Part shown: in pieces, positions 28,099-37,003 of the stretch
Position numbering within the stretch: position 1 is the stretch's first letter
How the letters are laid out: every line of letters starts with the position of its first letter
Assembly: GCA_028044295.1 (NCBI GenBank)
Contig: JAOFSE010000007.1
Span: forward strand, 41,217 to 105,216
Direction of reading: 5' to 3'
From: Sulfurimonas sp.
GTDB taxonomy: Bacteria > Campylobacterota > Campylobacteria > Campylobacterales > Sulfurimonadaceae
DNA: 64,000 nucleotides
Made by a program: the position numbers and the translations under genes
Notes under the pieces: generated by a model
Databases searched by the model: none
What the model saw: only the letters and a program-made list of their open reading frames with translations
What the model was told of the DNA's origin: nothing

Positions 28099-28846
28099 AC
28101 TTCTCTTTGTCAAAGAAACTATCGACTGATATATTTTTAAAAGCTGCATTTAGTGAAGTGAAAAGCCGAGGAAACTCTTGTTCCATTTTAGACAATTTTT
28201 CCTTCATAGTTGCACGAGCATGTGGCATCTTGACATCAAAACGCATTGCAGGGCAAGCTTCATCTCCTATGGCTTCTATATCATTATCTACTACAAAAGC
28301 TCTAAGTTGTCTCTCTCTCATCTGAATTAATGGACGGATAACTATTAAACCATTTTCAGCTTTATATTTAGGGGCAAGTGAGCGCATCTGACCATTGTAG
28401 ATAAAGTTCATAAAAAAGCTCTCAGCCGCATCATCCATATGATGACCAAGCGCAACTTTATTACAACCATGCTCAAGTGCAACGCTATAGAGGTACCCTC
28501 TTCTCATACGAGAAAAAAAACTACAAAAAGATGAGTTTTTTCTTATCTTATCTTTGGCTAATTCGTAAGTTTTTGTATCATGGACAATATGAGGGATATT
28601 GTACTCTTTACAATGAGCTTCAAGATTATTAAAATTCTCACCCATTCCATAACCAACAGTTACAGCAATAAATTCAAATTTAAATGGAGCACGACGCTGT
28701 TGCTCTTTCATAGCATGAATCATAGTTAGAGAGTCTTTACCACCACTAAGACCAACAAGTATCTTATCACCCTCTTCTATAAGCTCAAACTCGGCATTAG
28801 TCTTACCAAGTTTAGACATAATTTTTTTCGATATTTTAATAGACAT
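28088..28846 (-). CDS. TtcA-like PP-loop tRNA thiolation protein
   Basis: 252 residues. The PP-loop SGGKDS (34-39) binds ATP, and ALGHHMDDAAESFFMN (about 130-145) is the second conserved block, as in TtcA, which makes 2-thiocytidine in tRNA. In TtcA a CxxC before RLRRG holds a 4Fe-4S cluster. Here the equivalent segment reads CSFFSRMRRG, so Cys108 is kept but the second Cys is Phe111. A further Cys lies in EACPAMRFD. The protein may bind its cluster differently or act on another nucleotide. It overlaps the start of the next upstream gene as TAATG. Confidence 0.75.
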   Translation of the reverse strand: MSIKISKKIMSKLGKTNAEFELIEEGDKILVGLSGGKDSLTMIHAMKEQQRRAPFKFEFIAVTVGYGMGENFNNLEAHCKEYNIPHIVHDTKTYELAKDKIRKNSSFCSFFSRMRRGYLYSVALEHGCNKVALGHHMDDAAESFFMNFIYNGQMRSLAPKYKAENGLIVIRPLIQMRERQLRAFVVDNDIEAIGDEACPAMRFDVKMPHARATMKEKLSKMEQEFPRLFTSLNAAFKNISVDSFFDKEKFNI

Positions 28847-29538
28847 TACTTAGCTAATCTATCTACCATTTTCATTACAAATTCAGCTGATATAATTGCG
28901 CTAGACTCCATAAATTCATCAAATGAAAAACTTGCATCTGTATCTGCAGTATCGCTTATCGCACGCAGTATAAAAAATGGAATATCCATAGCATTACATA
29001 CAACAGCAACACTTCCACCTTCCATTTCTAAAGCATCTGCATTAAAATGTTTTACAATATTATTTTTAACAGTTTCATCATGTACAAACTGATCGCCTGT
29101 AGCTATAACACCTTCTTGAACAGTTTTTCCTAACTCTTTTGCTACTTCCTTAGAAAGTTCAATCAAAGTTTTATCACTCTCAACGAAAACTGAACCACCA
29201 GGGACAAATCCCATAGGGTGCCCAAATGCTGTGATATCTAAATCATGTTGCGAAAGTTTAGTAGCAACGATTAAATCTCCAATTTTGAGAGTTGGATTTA
29301 TACCACCAGCAACTCCAGAAAAAAGTAGTTTTTCACATCCAAAATGCTGAATCATTGTTGTAGCTGTAAGAGTTGAAAACACCTTACCTATCTTTGAGTA
29401 TGCTACAACTAGGTCGACACCATTGTATGATGCTTCATAATAACTGTTTCCAGCATACTCTGTAGTTCTATATGTACCAAGTTTTTCTAAAATTGGTGCT
29501 ATCTCTTCTGGCATTGCACCCATTATTGCTATTTTCAT
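28846..29538 (-). CDS. mtnN: MTA/SAH (aminodeoxyfutalosine) nucleosidase
   Basis: 230 residues of the PNP/UDP phosphorylase superfamily. Characteristic sites are AMPEEIAPIL near the N-terminus, FSGVAGGINP (about 73-82), ALEMEGGSVA (about 170-179) and the catalytic Asp in ISDTADTDA (about 192-200). It hydrolyses 5'-methylthioadenosine and S-adenosylhomocysteine. In Campylobacterota the same enzyme also acts as MqnB on 6-amino-6-deoxyfutalosine in menaquinone synthesis. It is the known neighbour of fabD and slyD in C. jejuni; here the amidase gene separates it from fabD. Confidence 0.93.
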   Translation of the reverse strand: MKIAIMGAMPEEIAPILEKLGTYRTTEYAGNSYYEASYNGVDLVVAYSKIGKVFSTLTATTMIQHFGCEKLLFSGVAGGINPTLKIGDLIVATKLSQHDLDITAFGHPMGFVPGGSVFVESDKTLIELSKEVAKELGKTVQEGVIATGDQFVHDETVKNNIVKHFNADALEMEGGSVAVVCNAMDIPFFILRAISDTADTDASFSFDEFMESSAIISAEFVMKMVDRLAK

Positions 29539-29556
29539 TATTTAAATTCCTTCATA

Positions 29557-30273
29557 TTATATATCAAATGTTTTTATAACTGTCTCGTAATTAGGTAAAC
29601 TCTCTACAATTTCTGCATTCTCGTTAACTATACAAGATCCACCCCAGAATCCAAGGCCATCTTCAAAACCTACACGATTTACAAATATCAGTTTAGCAGT
29701 ACACTCTTTTGCAACTGTTTTTATTATATCTTTCCACTGATCTTCTATATCTAAACCATTATCACTAAATCCTCTTGCCGGAGATGCTACAAGTGCTAAA
29801 ATAAGGTCTGGATTTTCTTTAATTAAATCAGCATGTACACTCTCGTGCCAAAGGTCTTCGCAAACAAGCATAGATACCTTTCCAAACTTACATGTAAAGC
29901 TTTCAAAAACATTCCCTGATTCAAAGTACCTAGCTTCTTCAAACATTCCATAGTTAGGAAGATGAACTTTATTATGAATAGATAATATCTTTCCATTAGT
30001 AAAATAGATAGCTGAATTTCTAAAACTATCACCATCTATTAATGCTCCACCGAGGGCTATATCAACATTTTGACTTAACATTGATATTTCTTCTAGTTCA
30101 TTAGTATTCCAAGCATCCTCATATAGTTTATCTTGAAGAATATAACCATTTAGTGATAATTCTGGGAATACTATTAAATCACTACTATCCATATTATCTC
30201 TAATAATAGAGATAATATCAAAAATATTTGAGCGATTTAATTTAGGTGATGTTTGAGCAAGAGTAACTCTCAT
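29557..30273 (-). CDS. Carbon-nitrogen hydrolase (nitrilase superfamily)
   Basis: 238 residues from the ATG just after the fabD stop (TAACATG); an upstream ATG lies inside fabD and is less likely. The Glu-Lys-Cys triad is visible: Glu in VFPELSLNGY, Lys in HNKVHLPNYG and Cys in MLVCEDLWHES. The protein resembles the glutaminase/amidase branch (the N-terminal domain of glutamine-dependent NAD synthetase and omega-amidases). The substrate is unknown. The RBS GAGGAAATTG lies within the fabD 3' end, so expression is coupled to fatty-acid synthesis genes. Confidence 0.85.
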   Translation of the reverse strand: MRVTLAQTSPKLNRSNIFDIISIIRDNMDSSDLIVFPELSLNGYILQDKLYEDAWNTNELEEISMLSQNVDIALGGALIDGDSFRNSAIYFTNGKILSIHNKVHLPNYGMFEEARYFESGNVFESFTCKFGKVSMLVCEDLWHESVHADLIKENPDLILALVASPARGFSDNGLDIEDQWKDIIKTVAKECTAKLIFVNRVGFEDGLGFWGGSCIVNENAEIVESLPNYETVIKTFDI

Positions 30274-30274
30274 G

Positions 30275-31213
30275 TTAGTTAGCAATTTCCTCAACAACTT
30301 TAGATAGTGATTCCATATCAGATATGTTTAATGTTGTCATTTCTTTAGCTATTCTACGGTTTAATCCTTTAAGAGTAACACCGTTGCCAAATTCTATAGC
30401 CATATCTACATCATTAGCGATTTCTAAAATAGACTGCTTATACTTTACAGGTTTAACAAGTTGATCTTTTAAAAGAGATACAGCTTCTGATTTTGTACTG
30501 TAAGGCTTAGTAGTTACATTAGAGATAATAGGAGCTTCAAAATTCTCTTCTATCATGCTGTCCATTAGACTCTCTAGTGGAATTTGTGCATTAGCTAAAA
30601 GTTCACAGTGAGATGCAACTGACATGTTAAGAAGTATCGCTTTTTTTGCACCTGCATCTTTAAAAGTTTGCTCCAATGAAGCTAAATCAGATTTCATACC
30701 AGCAACAACTAGTTGTCCATCTTGATTATAGTTTGCTGGCCAAACTTTTTTACCAGCACTTTGAGCATCGTTACAAACTTTCTCAACTGACTCATCATCA
30801 AGACCAACAAGAGCCATCATTCCAGCTTCTATATCAGAACAAGCATCTTGCATAAGCTGACCACGTCTATGAACAAGCTCAACTGCATCAATTGCATCAA
30901 TTGCACCAGATGCACATAAAGCTGAAAACTCACCAAGTGAATGTCCTAGAAAAAGTTCAGCTTTTATATCAGGACATGCTTCTTTAAACATTTTATATGC
31001 AATAATCTGAGTTAATAAGATTGCAGGTTGAGTATATGCAGTTTGACCAAGTTGTTCATTCTCTTCAAATATTAATTCTTTAAAATTAACACCTATTCTT
31101 TTTCCAGCCTCGTCAAACATATCACGTGCCATTTCACTGTTTTCATAAAAGTCTTTTCCCATACCAACTGCTTGAGAACCTTGTCCCGCAAATATCATAG
31201 CTATTTTTTTCAT
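30275..31213 (-). CDS. fabD: Malonyl-CoA:ACP transacylase
   Basis: 312 residues. Start block IFAGQGSQAVGMGKDFY, nucleophile motif GHSLGEFSALCASG (about 93-106) with the catalytic Ser, and the QLVVAGMKSDL and VASHCELL (catalytic His) regions. It transfers malonyl from CoA to acyl carrier protein to feed fatty acid elongation. It stands at the expected position in the slyD-fabD-mtnN neighbourhood known from C. jejuni. The extra gene between slyD and fabD is an addition relative to that order. Confidence 0.96.
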   Translation of the reverse strand: MKKIAMIFAGQGSQAVGMGKDFYENSEMARDMFDEAGKRIGVNFKELIFEENEQLGQTAYTQPAILLTQIIAYKMFKEACPDIKAELFLGHSLGEFSALCASGAIDAIDAVELVHRRGQLMQDACSDIEAGMMALVGLDDESVEKVCNDAQSAGKKVWPANYNQDGQLVVAGMKSDLASLEQTFKDAGAKKAILLNMSVASHCELLANAQIPLESLMDSMIEENFEAPIISNVTTKPYSTKSEAVSLLKDQLVKPVKYKQSILEIANDVDMAIEFGNGVTLKGLNRRIAKEMTTLNISDMESLSKVVEEIAN

Positions 31214-31235
31214 TAAATATTTTCCTTTATTTTTT

Positions 31236-31988
31236 TTATAAGTAGTCGCTGTTATCAGCTATTTTTTTTCTTAATGTATTTCGATTTAAACCTAATTTAT
31301 CAGCTAATTGAAGCTGAGACTTGAACTTATATAGACCAGCTTTAATAAGTGGAGCTTCATACAGATGTAAGAAGTTTTTATAATCACTATTTGATCCAAG
31401 TTTATCTACTAAATAGTTTTGAATAATATCCATTAGTTCATTGTCATTAATATCTTGTAGTAGGTAATTAATCATAACCTGTCTTCTTAATGAATTTGAA
31501 TTTTCACTCAAATCAGGGGTGAAATTTTCTACATTAAAGTCATCGTGCATAGAAAATAGACTAGATGCTTCTTTTATAAACTTATCAATTAATGCAGATA
31601 CATCTTCAGGCCTTTGTTCAAGAGGAGGAATATCAAACTTAATACTAAATATATTATCTACAGTATCATTAGAATAAGAACTTCTAGCAGTTGCAATAAC
31701 TCTAATGTTTTTTGAATTAATAATATCAAAAATCTTTTTTATATTTGGGGAGTTTTCTAAATTAACAATAACTATCTCGTCAACACTATTTAGAGTCACA
31801 AGTAGTTCATCTAAATTCGATGCCTCTAAAATAGGTGCTTTGGGAAGTATATATTGTGCAAGAGTTTTTTTTCCAACACCATTCTCTCCAGTTATAAGAG
31901 CATTTACACCTAGAGTCTTTAAAAGGGTTGCTGTTTTAAGTGCTTCTTTTGAAGCACTTGAAACTGTTATAAAACTAGTTGCATCCAC
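31236..31988 (-). CDS. Degenerate NtrC-like AAA protein with Fis-type HTH
   Basis: 250 residues from a GTG that overlaps the slyD stop; the Val-rich stretch encoded further upstream is just the slyD Gly/Cys tail read in another frame. Walker A is GENGVGKKT (about 34-42), and the FDIPPLEQRPEDV block corresponds to the conserved FDLPPLRxRxED of sigma54 activators. The C-terminus (about 220-250) is a Fis-like HTH (LADKLGLNRNTLRKKI). The GAFTGA loop that contacts sigma54 is missing, Walker B is eroded (DEIVIVNLENS), and no receiver is present. It is probably a DNA-binding regulator that no longer remodels sigma54, or a decaying relative. It lies between slyD and fabD. Confidence 0.7.
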   Translation of the reverse strand: MDATSFITVSSASKEALKTATLLKTLGVNALITGENGVGKKTLAQYILPKAPILEASNLDELLVTLNSVDEIVIVNLENSPNIKKIFDIINSKNIRVIATARSSYSNDTVDNIFSIKFDIPPLEQRPEDVSALIDKFIKEASSLFSMHDDFNVENFTPDLSENSNSLRRQVMINYLLQDINDNELMDIIQNYLVDKLGSNSDYKNFLHLYEAPLIKAGLYKFKSQLQLADKLGLNRNTLRKKIADNSDYL

Positions 31989-32496
31989 AACCGCTGCCAC
32001 CACCTGTACCACAACAACCACTATCATCTTTTTGATTTTCAGCAGGTATACCAGTCATAGCTTCTTCAGCAGATGCATCTCTAACACTATTTACAGATAC
32101 TGTAAACATTAAATCTTTTCCAGCTAATGGGTGATTAAAGTCAATAGTTACATCTTCTTCGCCAATCTCTTGTACAGTTACTTGAACTGTACCACCATCT
32201 TCACCTTGACCATAAAGACTCATTCCAACTTCTAAATCAATTCCAGCGAATTGATCTTTTGGAACTATTTGCTTTGCTTCAGAGTTATACTCTCCATAAG
32301 CATCAGTAGCTTTAACATGTACATCACCTTTTTCACCAATATCCATGTTAACAATTCCATTTTCTAAACCTGGAATAATTTGACCTTTTCCAAACATAAA
32401 AACTAACGGTGCTCCACCTACATTAGTATCTACTACTTTGTCTCCATCACGTACTTCGTATTCTATTGATACGATTTGATTTGCTTCAATTGCCAT
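31975..32496 (-). CDS. slyD: FKBP-type peptidyl-prolyl isomerase SlyD
   Basis: 173 residues. The FKBP domain is interrupted by an insert-in-flap region, as in SlyD (VSIEYEVRDGDKVVDTNVGG; LVFMFGKGQIIPGLENGI; DFNHPLAGKDLMF). The C-terminus is Gly/Cys-rich (CCGTGGGSGCGCN) instead of His-rich, still a likely soft-metal-binding tail. It acts as folding helper and metal chaperone. The stop lies inside the start region of the next gene. It is downstream of the Tol-Pal cluster on the same strand, but a 97-nt gap with a palindrome separates them. Confidence 0.93.
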   Translation of the reverse strand: MAIEANQIVSIEYEVRDGDKVVDTNVGGAPLVFMFGKGQIIPGLENGIVNMDIGEKGDVHVKATDAYGEYNSEAKQIVPKDQFAGIDLEVGMSLYGQGEDGGTVQVTVQEIGEEDVTIDFNHPLAGKDLMFTVSVNSVRDASAEEAMTGIPAENQKDDSGCCGTGGGSGCGCN

Positions 32497-32520
32497 TTTA
32501 ATTCCTTTTATATAATTTTG

Positions 32521-32554
32521 TAAAGAAAATTATTCTTTAATTTATTCGCGAATA
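32521..32554. repeat. Inverted repeats upstream of slyD, including TATTCGCGAATA
   Basis: A 12-bp perfect palindrome TATTCGCGAATA (32543-32554) lies 47 nt before the slyD start. Next to it is an inverted repeat TAAAGAA-5nt-TTCTTTA (32521-32539). One could be an operator. The central CGCG is rare in this AT-rich window. Confidence 0.4.
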
Positions 32555-32593
32555 CTACCATAATAAAACTAATTACAAATAAATCAATGTATG

Positions 32594-33520
32594 TTAGTTT
32601 ATTAAACTAAGTTTTTCTACTGCAATCTTTGCTGAAGAGCTATTTGGAAATTTAGATATTAAAGCATTGTAAAAATTACTAGCATTATCCTTATCTCCTG
32701 TTTTATCCATTGATATTGCAGTATGCAGCATTAATACATGCATATATGAAGCTTTTGAATATAGTTTTGCACTCTTTTTAAAATATGCTATAGCCTCTGC
32801 ATAGTTTTTTCTATGGTAGTATATTTCACCGACCATATAATGTGACCTAGCTGGTTTATAATTTTTATTTATTAAATAATTATAATTCTTTAGAGACTTT
32901 CCATAAAGCTTTTTTTGATATTGTTTTTTAGCTTCAGACTCTATTTCTCCATTTGACATTTTATTTTCTTTAGGAGAATTCTTCAACTCCTTAGACACTA
33001 AGTCTTTAAAATTATTGACATCACTAACAAGAACATTAAATTCATCTTTTGATACATAGCTAGAATTTATAGTATCAACAAGTCTTGTCATCTCTTTTAT
33101 AATTAAGTTTATTTTTTGTATATCAGTAGTATTTACTTGTATAAGCTCATTATTTAGTTGTGAAGAGTCCATAAGTCTTTTATCAAATTCATCAAGAGCT
33201 TTCATATCATCTAAATTCTTTTGAGTCAACTCTTTTATATTTAATTTATTTTTACGAGAATTGCTGCTCATACTTTCTATTACAGATTGAAGTCCATCAA
33301 CTCTCTCTCTTAACGAATCTACAGCATCTGCTTGATTATTACTATTAACAATAACTTGTTTAATTTGTTTTTTATTTTTAAGAAGAGTCTCTTCACTAGC
33401 TGTGAGACCATATGGAGTTGGGTTGTTTAAGTCTCCAGCACCAAACGCAGATGGTTCAGCACTTAGAGTATGATATGGCAGTAATATTGAAGATATTAGT
33501 ACTAATAAACTACTGCGCAT
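32594..33520 (-). CDS. cpoB: Tol-Pal system protein YbgF/CpoB
   Basis: 308 residues. A signal peptide (1-21, ending TLSA) is followed by a long coiled coil (about 40-170) that would trimerise, and C-terminal TPR repeats (about 190-305: KQYQKKLYGKSLKNYNYLIN, then HYMVGEIYYHRKNYAEAIAYF and a third). It coordinates Tol-driven outer-membrane constriction with peptidoglycan synthesis. It starts 3 nt after pal and ends the Tol-Pal cluster. Confidence 0.88.
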   Translation of the reverse strand: MRSSLLVLISSILLPYHTLSAEPSAFGAGDLNNPTPYGLTASEETLLKNKKQIKQVIVNSNNQADAVDSLRERVDGLQSVIESMSSNSRKNKLNIKELTQKNLDDMKALDEFDKRLMDSSQLNNELIQVNTTDIQKINLIIKEMTRLVDTINSSYVSKDEFNVLVSDVNNFKDLVSKELKNSPKENKMSNGEIESEAKKQYQKKLYGKSLKNYNYLINKNYKPARSHYMVGEIYYHRKNYAEAIAYFKKSAKLYSKASYMHVLMLHTAISMDKTGDKDNASNFYNALISKFPNSSSAKIAVEKLSLIN

Positions 33521-33523
33521 AGA

Positions 33524-34045
33524 TTATGGTAAAAGTTTGAAATCAACTCTACGATTTTTTGACCAACAAGCTTGAGTCTTATCGCTACATATAGGATTAC
33601 TTTCACCATAACTAACCATTGTAATACGACTTTCATCAACACCATTAGCTACTAATGATTTTTTAACTGCATTTGCTCTTTTTAAACCAAGAGCAAAGTT
33701 ATACTCATCACTACCCCATTCATCACAGTTACCTTCAAGCTTTACACTAAAAGATTTAGCTGAAGTATTAACGATATTAGCGCTAGTACCTATTTTAGAC
33801 TTATTATCTGCATTAATTGAGAACTTATCAAAGTCAAAATATACAGCTGTAAACTCTTTTTCAACAGATGTCATAGTATTTGAATCAACTATCTCTTGAT
33901 CAACTGCATTAACTACTACCGTTTCTTTCTGCGCAGCTTGTTCTTGAGCTGCTTTTTCAGCATCGCTAAGAGATGCTTCTTTAGAACTACAACCTGTTAA
34001 AACTAAAAGTGCTACTACTGCACTTGATAATATAATACTTTTCAT
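33524..34045 (-). CDS. pal: Peptidoglycan-associated lipoprotein Pal
   Basis: 173 residues. The lipobox VLTGC places the lipidated Cys at 19. A Glu/Ala/Gln-rich linker is followed by an OmpA-like peptidoglycan-binding domain (about 65-173) with YFDFDKFSI, LEGNCDEWGSDEYN and LGLKRANAVKKSL, the usual sites that bind diaminopimelate. It tethers the outer membrane to the wall and is the partner of TolB. This is the Omp18 of Campylobacter. A 72-nt gap before it separates it from tolB and could hold its own promoter. Confidence 0.95.
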   Translation of the reverse strand: MKSIILSSAVVALLVLTGCSSKEASLSDAEKAAQEQAAQKETVVVNAVDQEIVDSNTMTSVEKEFTAVYFDFDKFSINADNKSKIGTSANIVNTSAKSFSVKLEGNCDEWGSDEYNFALGLKRANAVKKSLVANGVDESRITMVSYGESNPICSDKTQACWSKNRRVDFKLLP

Positions 34046-34117
34046 ATGAGAATACCTTAAATTTTATTTATTATGATTGTATCAAAATAATATTAATATA
34101 TATTTATAATAAGCCAT

Positions 34118-35365
34118 TTACCAATCCATAGACTGAACTTTTCCATATTTTAACGGAAAAAGATAGTTTTTATTATGGTTTAGTCTAATTATACCTATAG
34201 AACTTTGAGACATATAATTTTTAATAAATATTATAGCATCACCGTCTTTAGAAAATCTCGGAAACTCATTTACACCAACTGCAGTAAGTCTTCTTATAAA
34301 ATCTGTTTCAGTTGAGATTAGATGTAAATTAAATGTATTTCCTGAGAAAGAATTAGATGTTTCACGAGACTTATATACAATGTATTGCCCATGTGTACTA
34401 CATGCAGCATTACTTTTTCCATAGTAAACCATCTGTTCAACTCCGGTAGAATCAAACCTTTTAGAAAATATATTTGGATACCCCATTCTGTCAGATACAA
34501 ATACTATAGTATCGTCATCCATAAATTGGGCTCCAACATCTATGCCACTATATCTTGTAACTTTTTTTGCCACCCTACTTTTAACATCATATAAATATAC
34601 ATCTGGCTGACCGGCTGGTGCCATAGTAAGTAGTAATTTACTGCCATCTTCACTTACGTCAGAGCATATCATCATTCCATCTGATGACTTTATCACCTTA
34701 CTTTTTGCAGTCCTAATATCAACGTGTTTTAGTGTTGGTTTAACATCATCAAGTGAGCTATAGTAAAAAGCAGTTTGATTTTTATTTGCCCATTTAGGAA
34801 AAAGATTAAAGCCACCCTTAACTGCTACATGCTGATAAGAAAGAGTATAGTCAGCTATAACAATTTCACTCTTTTGAGGACCAGTTACACGTGAGAATAT
34901 AACCTTTCTTTTCATCCACTCAACAGAAGGTTTTCCCATAAACTCATTAATATCATAAGCAATTGTATGAGATAAAAACATATACATACTTTTATCATTT
35001 ATTTTATAATTTTTACTAAATACAACTTCTTTATTGGATATTATCTTTACCTCAATATTTAAGGCATTATTATATTCACTAAGTTTATATCTAAGTACAT
35101 AATTCATATCTTTATTCTCATATACTACTTCATCAGCATCATACTCAACATATCTATAATGTCTATCTACATTAAATAATGAAATAACAGTTAAGTCAGA
35201 TACAACTGATTTGAAAAATTTCATTTTGAATCTGTCATTGTAGTCAATCGATGAATCTTCAACTGCTATATACGGTAGTGAATCTACCTTTTTTATTACT
35301 TCTATTGTAGCATCGCTAGAATATACCATTGTTATAATAAAGAAAAATGAAATTAATATTTTCAA
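34118..35365 (-). CDS. tolB: Periplasmic protein TolB
   Basis: 415 residues. Signal peptide (1-17), an N-terminal alpha/beta domain (about 20-150) and a six-bladed beta propeller built of WD40-like PD40 repeats (about 180-415). Typical repeat pieces are DVSEDGSKLLLTMAPAGQPD and DIGAQF-type segments, then ADDTIVFVSDRMG-like text here reading DDDTIVFVSDRMGYPNIF. TolB binds Pal and TolA, transmitting the Tol motor output. It starts 3 nt after tolA. Confidence 0.92.
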   Translation of the reverse strand: MKILISFFFIITMVYSSDATIEVIKKVDSLPYIAVEDSSIDYNDRFKMKFFKSVVSDLTVISLFNVDRHYRYVEYDADEVVYENKDMNYVLRYKLSEYNNALNIEVKIISNKEVVFSKNYKINDKSMYMFLSHTIAYDINEFMGKPSVEWMKRKVIFSRVTGPQKSEIVIADYTLSYQHVAVKGGFNLFPKWANKNQTAFYYSSLDDVKPTLKHVDIRTAKSKVIKSSDGMMICSDVSEDGSKLLLTMAPAGQPDVYLYDVKSRVAKKVTRYSGIDVGAQFMDDDTIVFVSDRMGYPNIFSKRFDSTGVEQMVYYGKSNAACSTHGQYIVYKSRETSNSFSGNTFNLHLISTETDFIRRLTAVGVNEFPRFSKDGDAIIFIKNYMSQSSIGIIRLNHNKNYLFPLKYGKVQSMDW

Positions 35366-35368
35366 AAA

Positions 35369-36046
35369 TTACTCCTTAGATGTTAATGTAATTATATATG
35401 TACCAGAAACATTATCTGGATTTTTTGGAAAAACTGTATTTAAGAGTCTACTTTTAATTTTGTCACACTCATTATTTAAAGCGTTATTTGCTGAATAGTT
35501 AAGTATACGAAAATCAATTACTTTTCCTATCGCATTTAATTCAATTACACTTTTTACACTATTACCTTGTGAATTCTGAGGAGGAAAAAAATGCTTATAA
35601 ACTATAGCTTGAATTTTAGCTAAATACTCATTAACTTCATTACCAGTAGATTTTTTAGTATTATCTTCGGACTTACTAGTATCTAAAGTATCAAAAAGAT
35701 CAGATACTGATTTAACGCTATTCTTATCTACAGTTTTAATTTTTTTTTCAATTTGTTGTAAAACTCTTTTATTATCATTTTTAGGAGTTTCTTTTTGTTT
35801 CTTCACACCTTGAGTCCATAAATCGCTAAACATGTTATCAATATTAACATCATTTTTATCGTAATATCTTTGTTTAAAGTTCTTAGATGTTAGATTTATA
35901 GATACAGCAATAAAGTCATCTTTATTTAATGAAAAAGAAGTAGTTCTATTTGGTGTGATAGATAAAAGAATGAGAAATAATACAAGAATAAATATACTAA
36001 GCGATATAAAACCACTTAAATAAAAATAACTATTTTCTCTATCCAT
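35369..36046 (-). CDS. tolA: TolA-like protein with TonB-type C-terminal domain
   Basis: 225 residues: one N-terminal membrane helix (about 9-29), a charged central region with little of the long helical repeat seen in enterobacterial TolA, and a C-terminal domain (about 135-225) of the TonB/TolA type (KIQAIVYKHFFPPQNSQGN, then VIDFRILNYSANNAL). It would span the periplasm to reach TolB and Pal, driven by TolQ/TolR. The gene overlaps tolR by 8 nt. Confidence 0.85.
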   Translation of the reverse strand: MDRENSYFYLSGFISLSIFILVLFLILLSITPNRTTSFSLNKDDFIAVSINLTSKNFKQRYYDKNDVNIDNMFSDLWTQGVKKQKETPKNDNKRVLQQIEKKIKTVDKNSVKSVSDLFDTLDTSKSEDNTKKSTGNEVNEYLAKIQAIVYKHFFPPQNSQGNSVKSVIELNAIGKVIDFRILNYSANNALNNECDKIKSRLLNTVFPKNPDNVSGTYIITLTSKE

Positions 36047-36431
36047 TTGTAGCTAATGAAACCTCAGAAAAACCAGCTTGTTTAACAGCTGCTAAAACCG
36101 ACATGACAACACCATAGTCCAAACTCTTATCAGCACTAATTAAAACGGTAGCTTTTAAATCCAATTTTTTAGAATAAAGAGAAAAATTATCCATAAAAGC
36201 ATTAAATTGAAAAATATCTTTATTTACTTTAAGTTTTTTATTTTTATCAATAACAATATGAACAGGTGGTATTTTCGATAGTTGAGATGTCTTAGAGCTT
36301 TGTGGAAGTTTAATGTTTTCTTCATAGATAATATTTGGAGCTACAACCATCATAATAGCAAGAAGAACCAACATAACATCAACAAGTGGTGTTATATTTA
36401 ACTCAGGTTTTTCTTCCCAGTCATAGTGCAT
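36039..36431 (-). CDS. tolR: TolR/ExbD family proton-channel protein
   Basis: 130 residues. A short N-terminus and one membrane helix carry the essential Asp (NITPLVDVMLVLLAIMMV; Asp18), then a periplasmic domain (about 45-130). The N-terminal ELNITPLVDVMLVL is the family hallmark. With TolQ it forms the proton-driven motor for TolA. Because it sits with tolA, tolB and pal, it is TolR rather than ExbD. Confidence 0.93.
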   Translation of the reverse strand: MHYDWEEKPELNITPLVDVMLVLLAIMMVVAPNIIYEENIKLPQSSKTSQLSKIPPVHIVIDKNKKLKVNKDIFQFNAFMDNFSLYSKKLDLKATVLISADKSLDYGVVMSVLAAVKQAGFSEVSLATNG

Positions 36432-36433
36432 AT

Positions 36434-37000
36434 TTATACTTTTCTAGCTATTATTGCATCACTTTGCATCTGCATAGAATTTATAAGCTCAAATGATTTT
36501 CTCTTTAATACTTGATGGTATGTATATGCAAAAGTTGCAACAAATATACCAGCAGCTGTTGCAATTAGTGCATCTGATACTCCACTTGCGATTACACTCA
36601 TACCACCGCTACTTTGGCCAATGTTGTTAAATGTATCTAGGATTGAAACAACTGTACCAAAAAGTCCTATAAATGGGGTTGTTGATGCAAATATAGATAG
36701 TAAAGACAAGCCTTTAGTTGCTTCTTTAGTTGCAGCGAGCATGCCTAACTCTAATACTTCTTTAGTAATATTTGAACGTGTTTTTAAAAAATTATTTAAA
36801 AATGATTGCTCATTTACTGTCACTGAACCCATTAAAAGAGATTCTAATGAACTATTTTCCGTCTCTAACCAATTATTAGTAGAAAAGTATCTGTAGAAAA
36901 AAACCCAATTAAGCACAATAAAATAAAGTGCTAAAAGAGTTAAAACACCCAGTGTAACTGGATGAGATTTTAAGTAGAAATCAATTATTTCGTTAGTCAT
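36434..37000 (-). CDS. tolQ: TolQ/ExbB family motor protein
   Basis: 188 residues with three membrane segments (about 15-34, 103-130, 145-170). The conserved block FASTTPFIGLFGTVVSILDTF and GVSDALIATAAGIFVATFAY identify the MotA/TolQ/ExbB family. It starts 3 nt after atpC, so Tol motor expression is tied to the ATP synthase transcript. This is the same junction as in C. jejuni. Confidence 0.94.
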   Translation of the reverse strand: MTNEIIDFYLKSHPVTLGVLTLLALYFIVLNWVFFYRYFSTNNWLETENSSLESLLMGSVTVNEQSFLNNFLKTRSNITKEVLELGMLAATKEATKGLSLLSIFASTTPFIGLFGTVVSILDTFNNIGQSSGGMSVIASGVSDALIATAAGIFVATFAYTYHQVLKRKSFELINSMQMQSDAIIARKV

Positions 37001-37003
37001 TAT

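Noticed and set aside
31989..32027. Val-rich N-terminal extension of the AAA/Fis gene
   Set aside because: It is the Gly/Cys tail of slyD read in another frame; the GTG at 31988 is a more sensible start.
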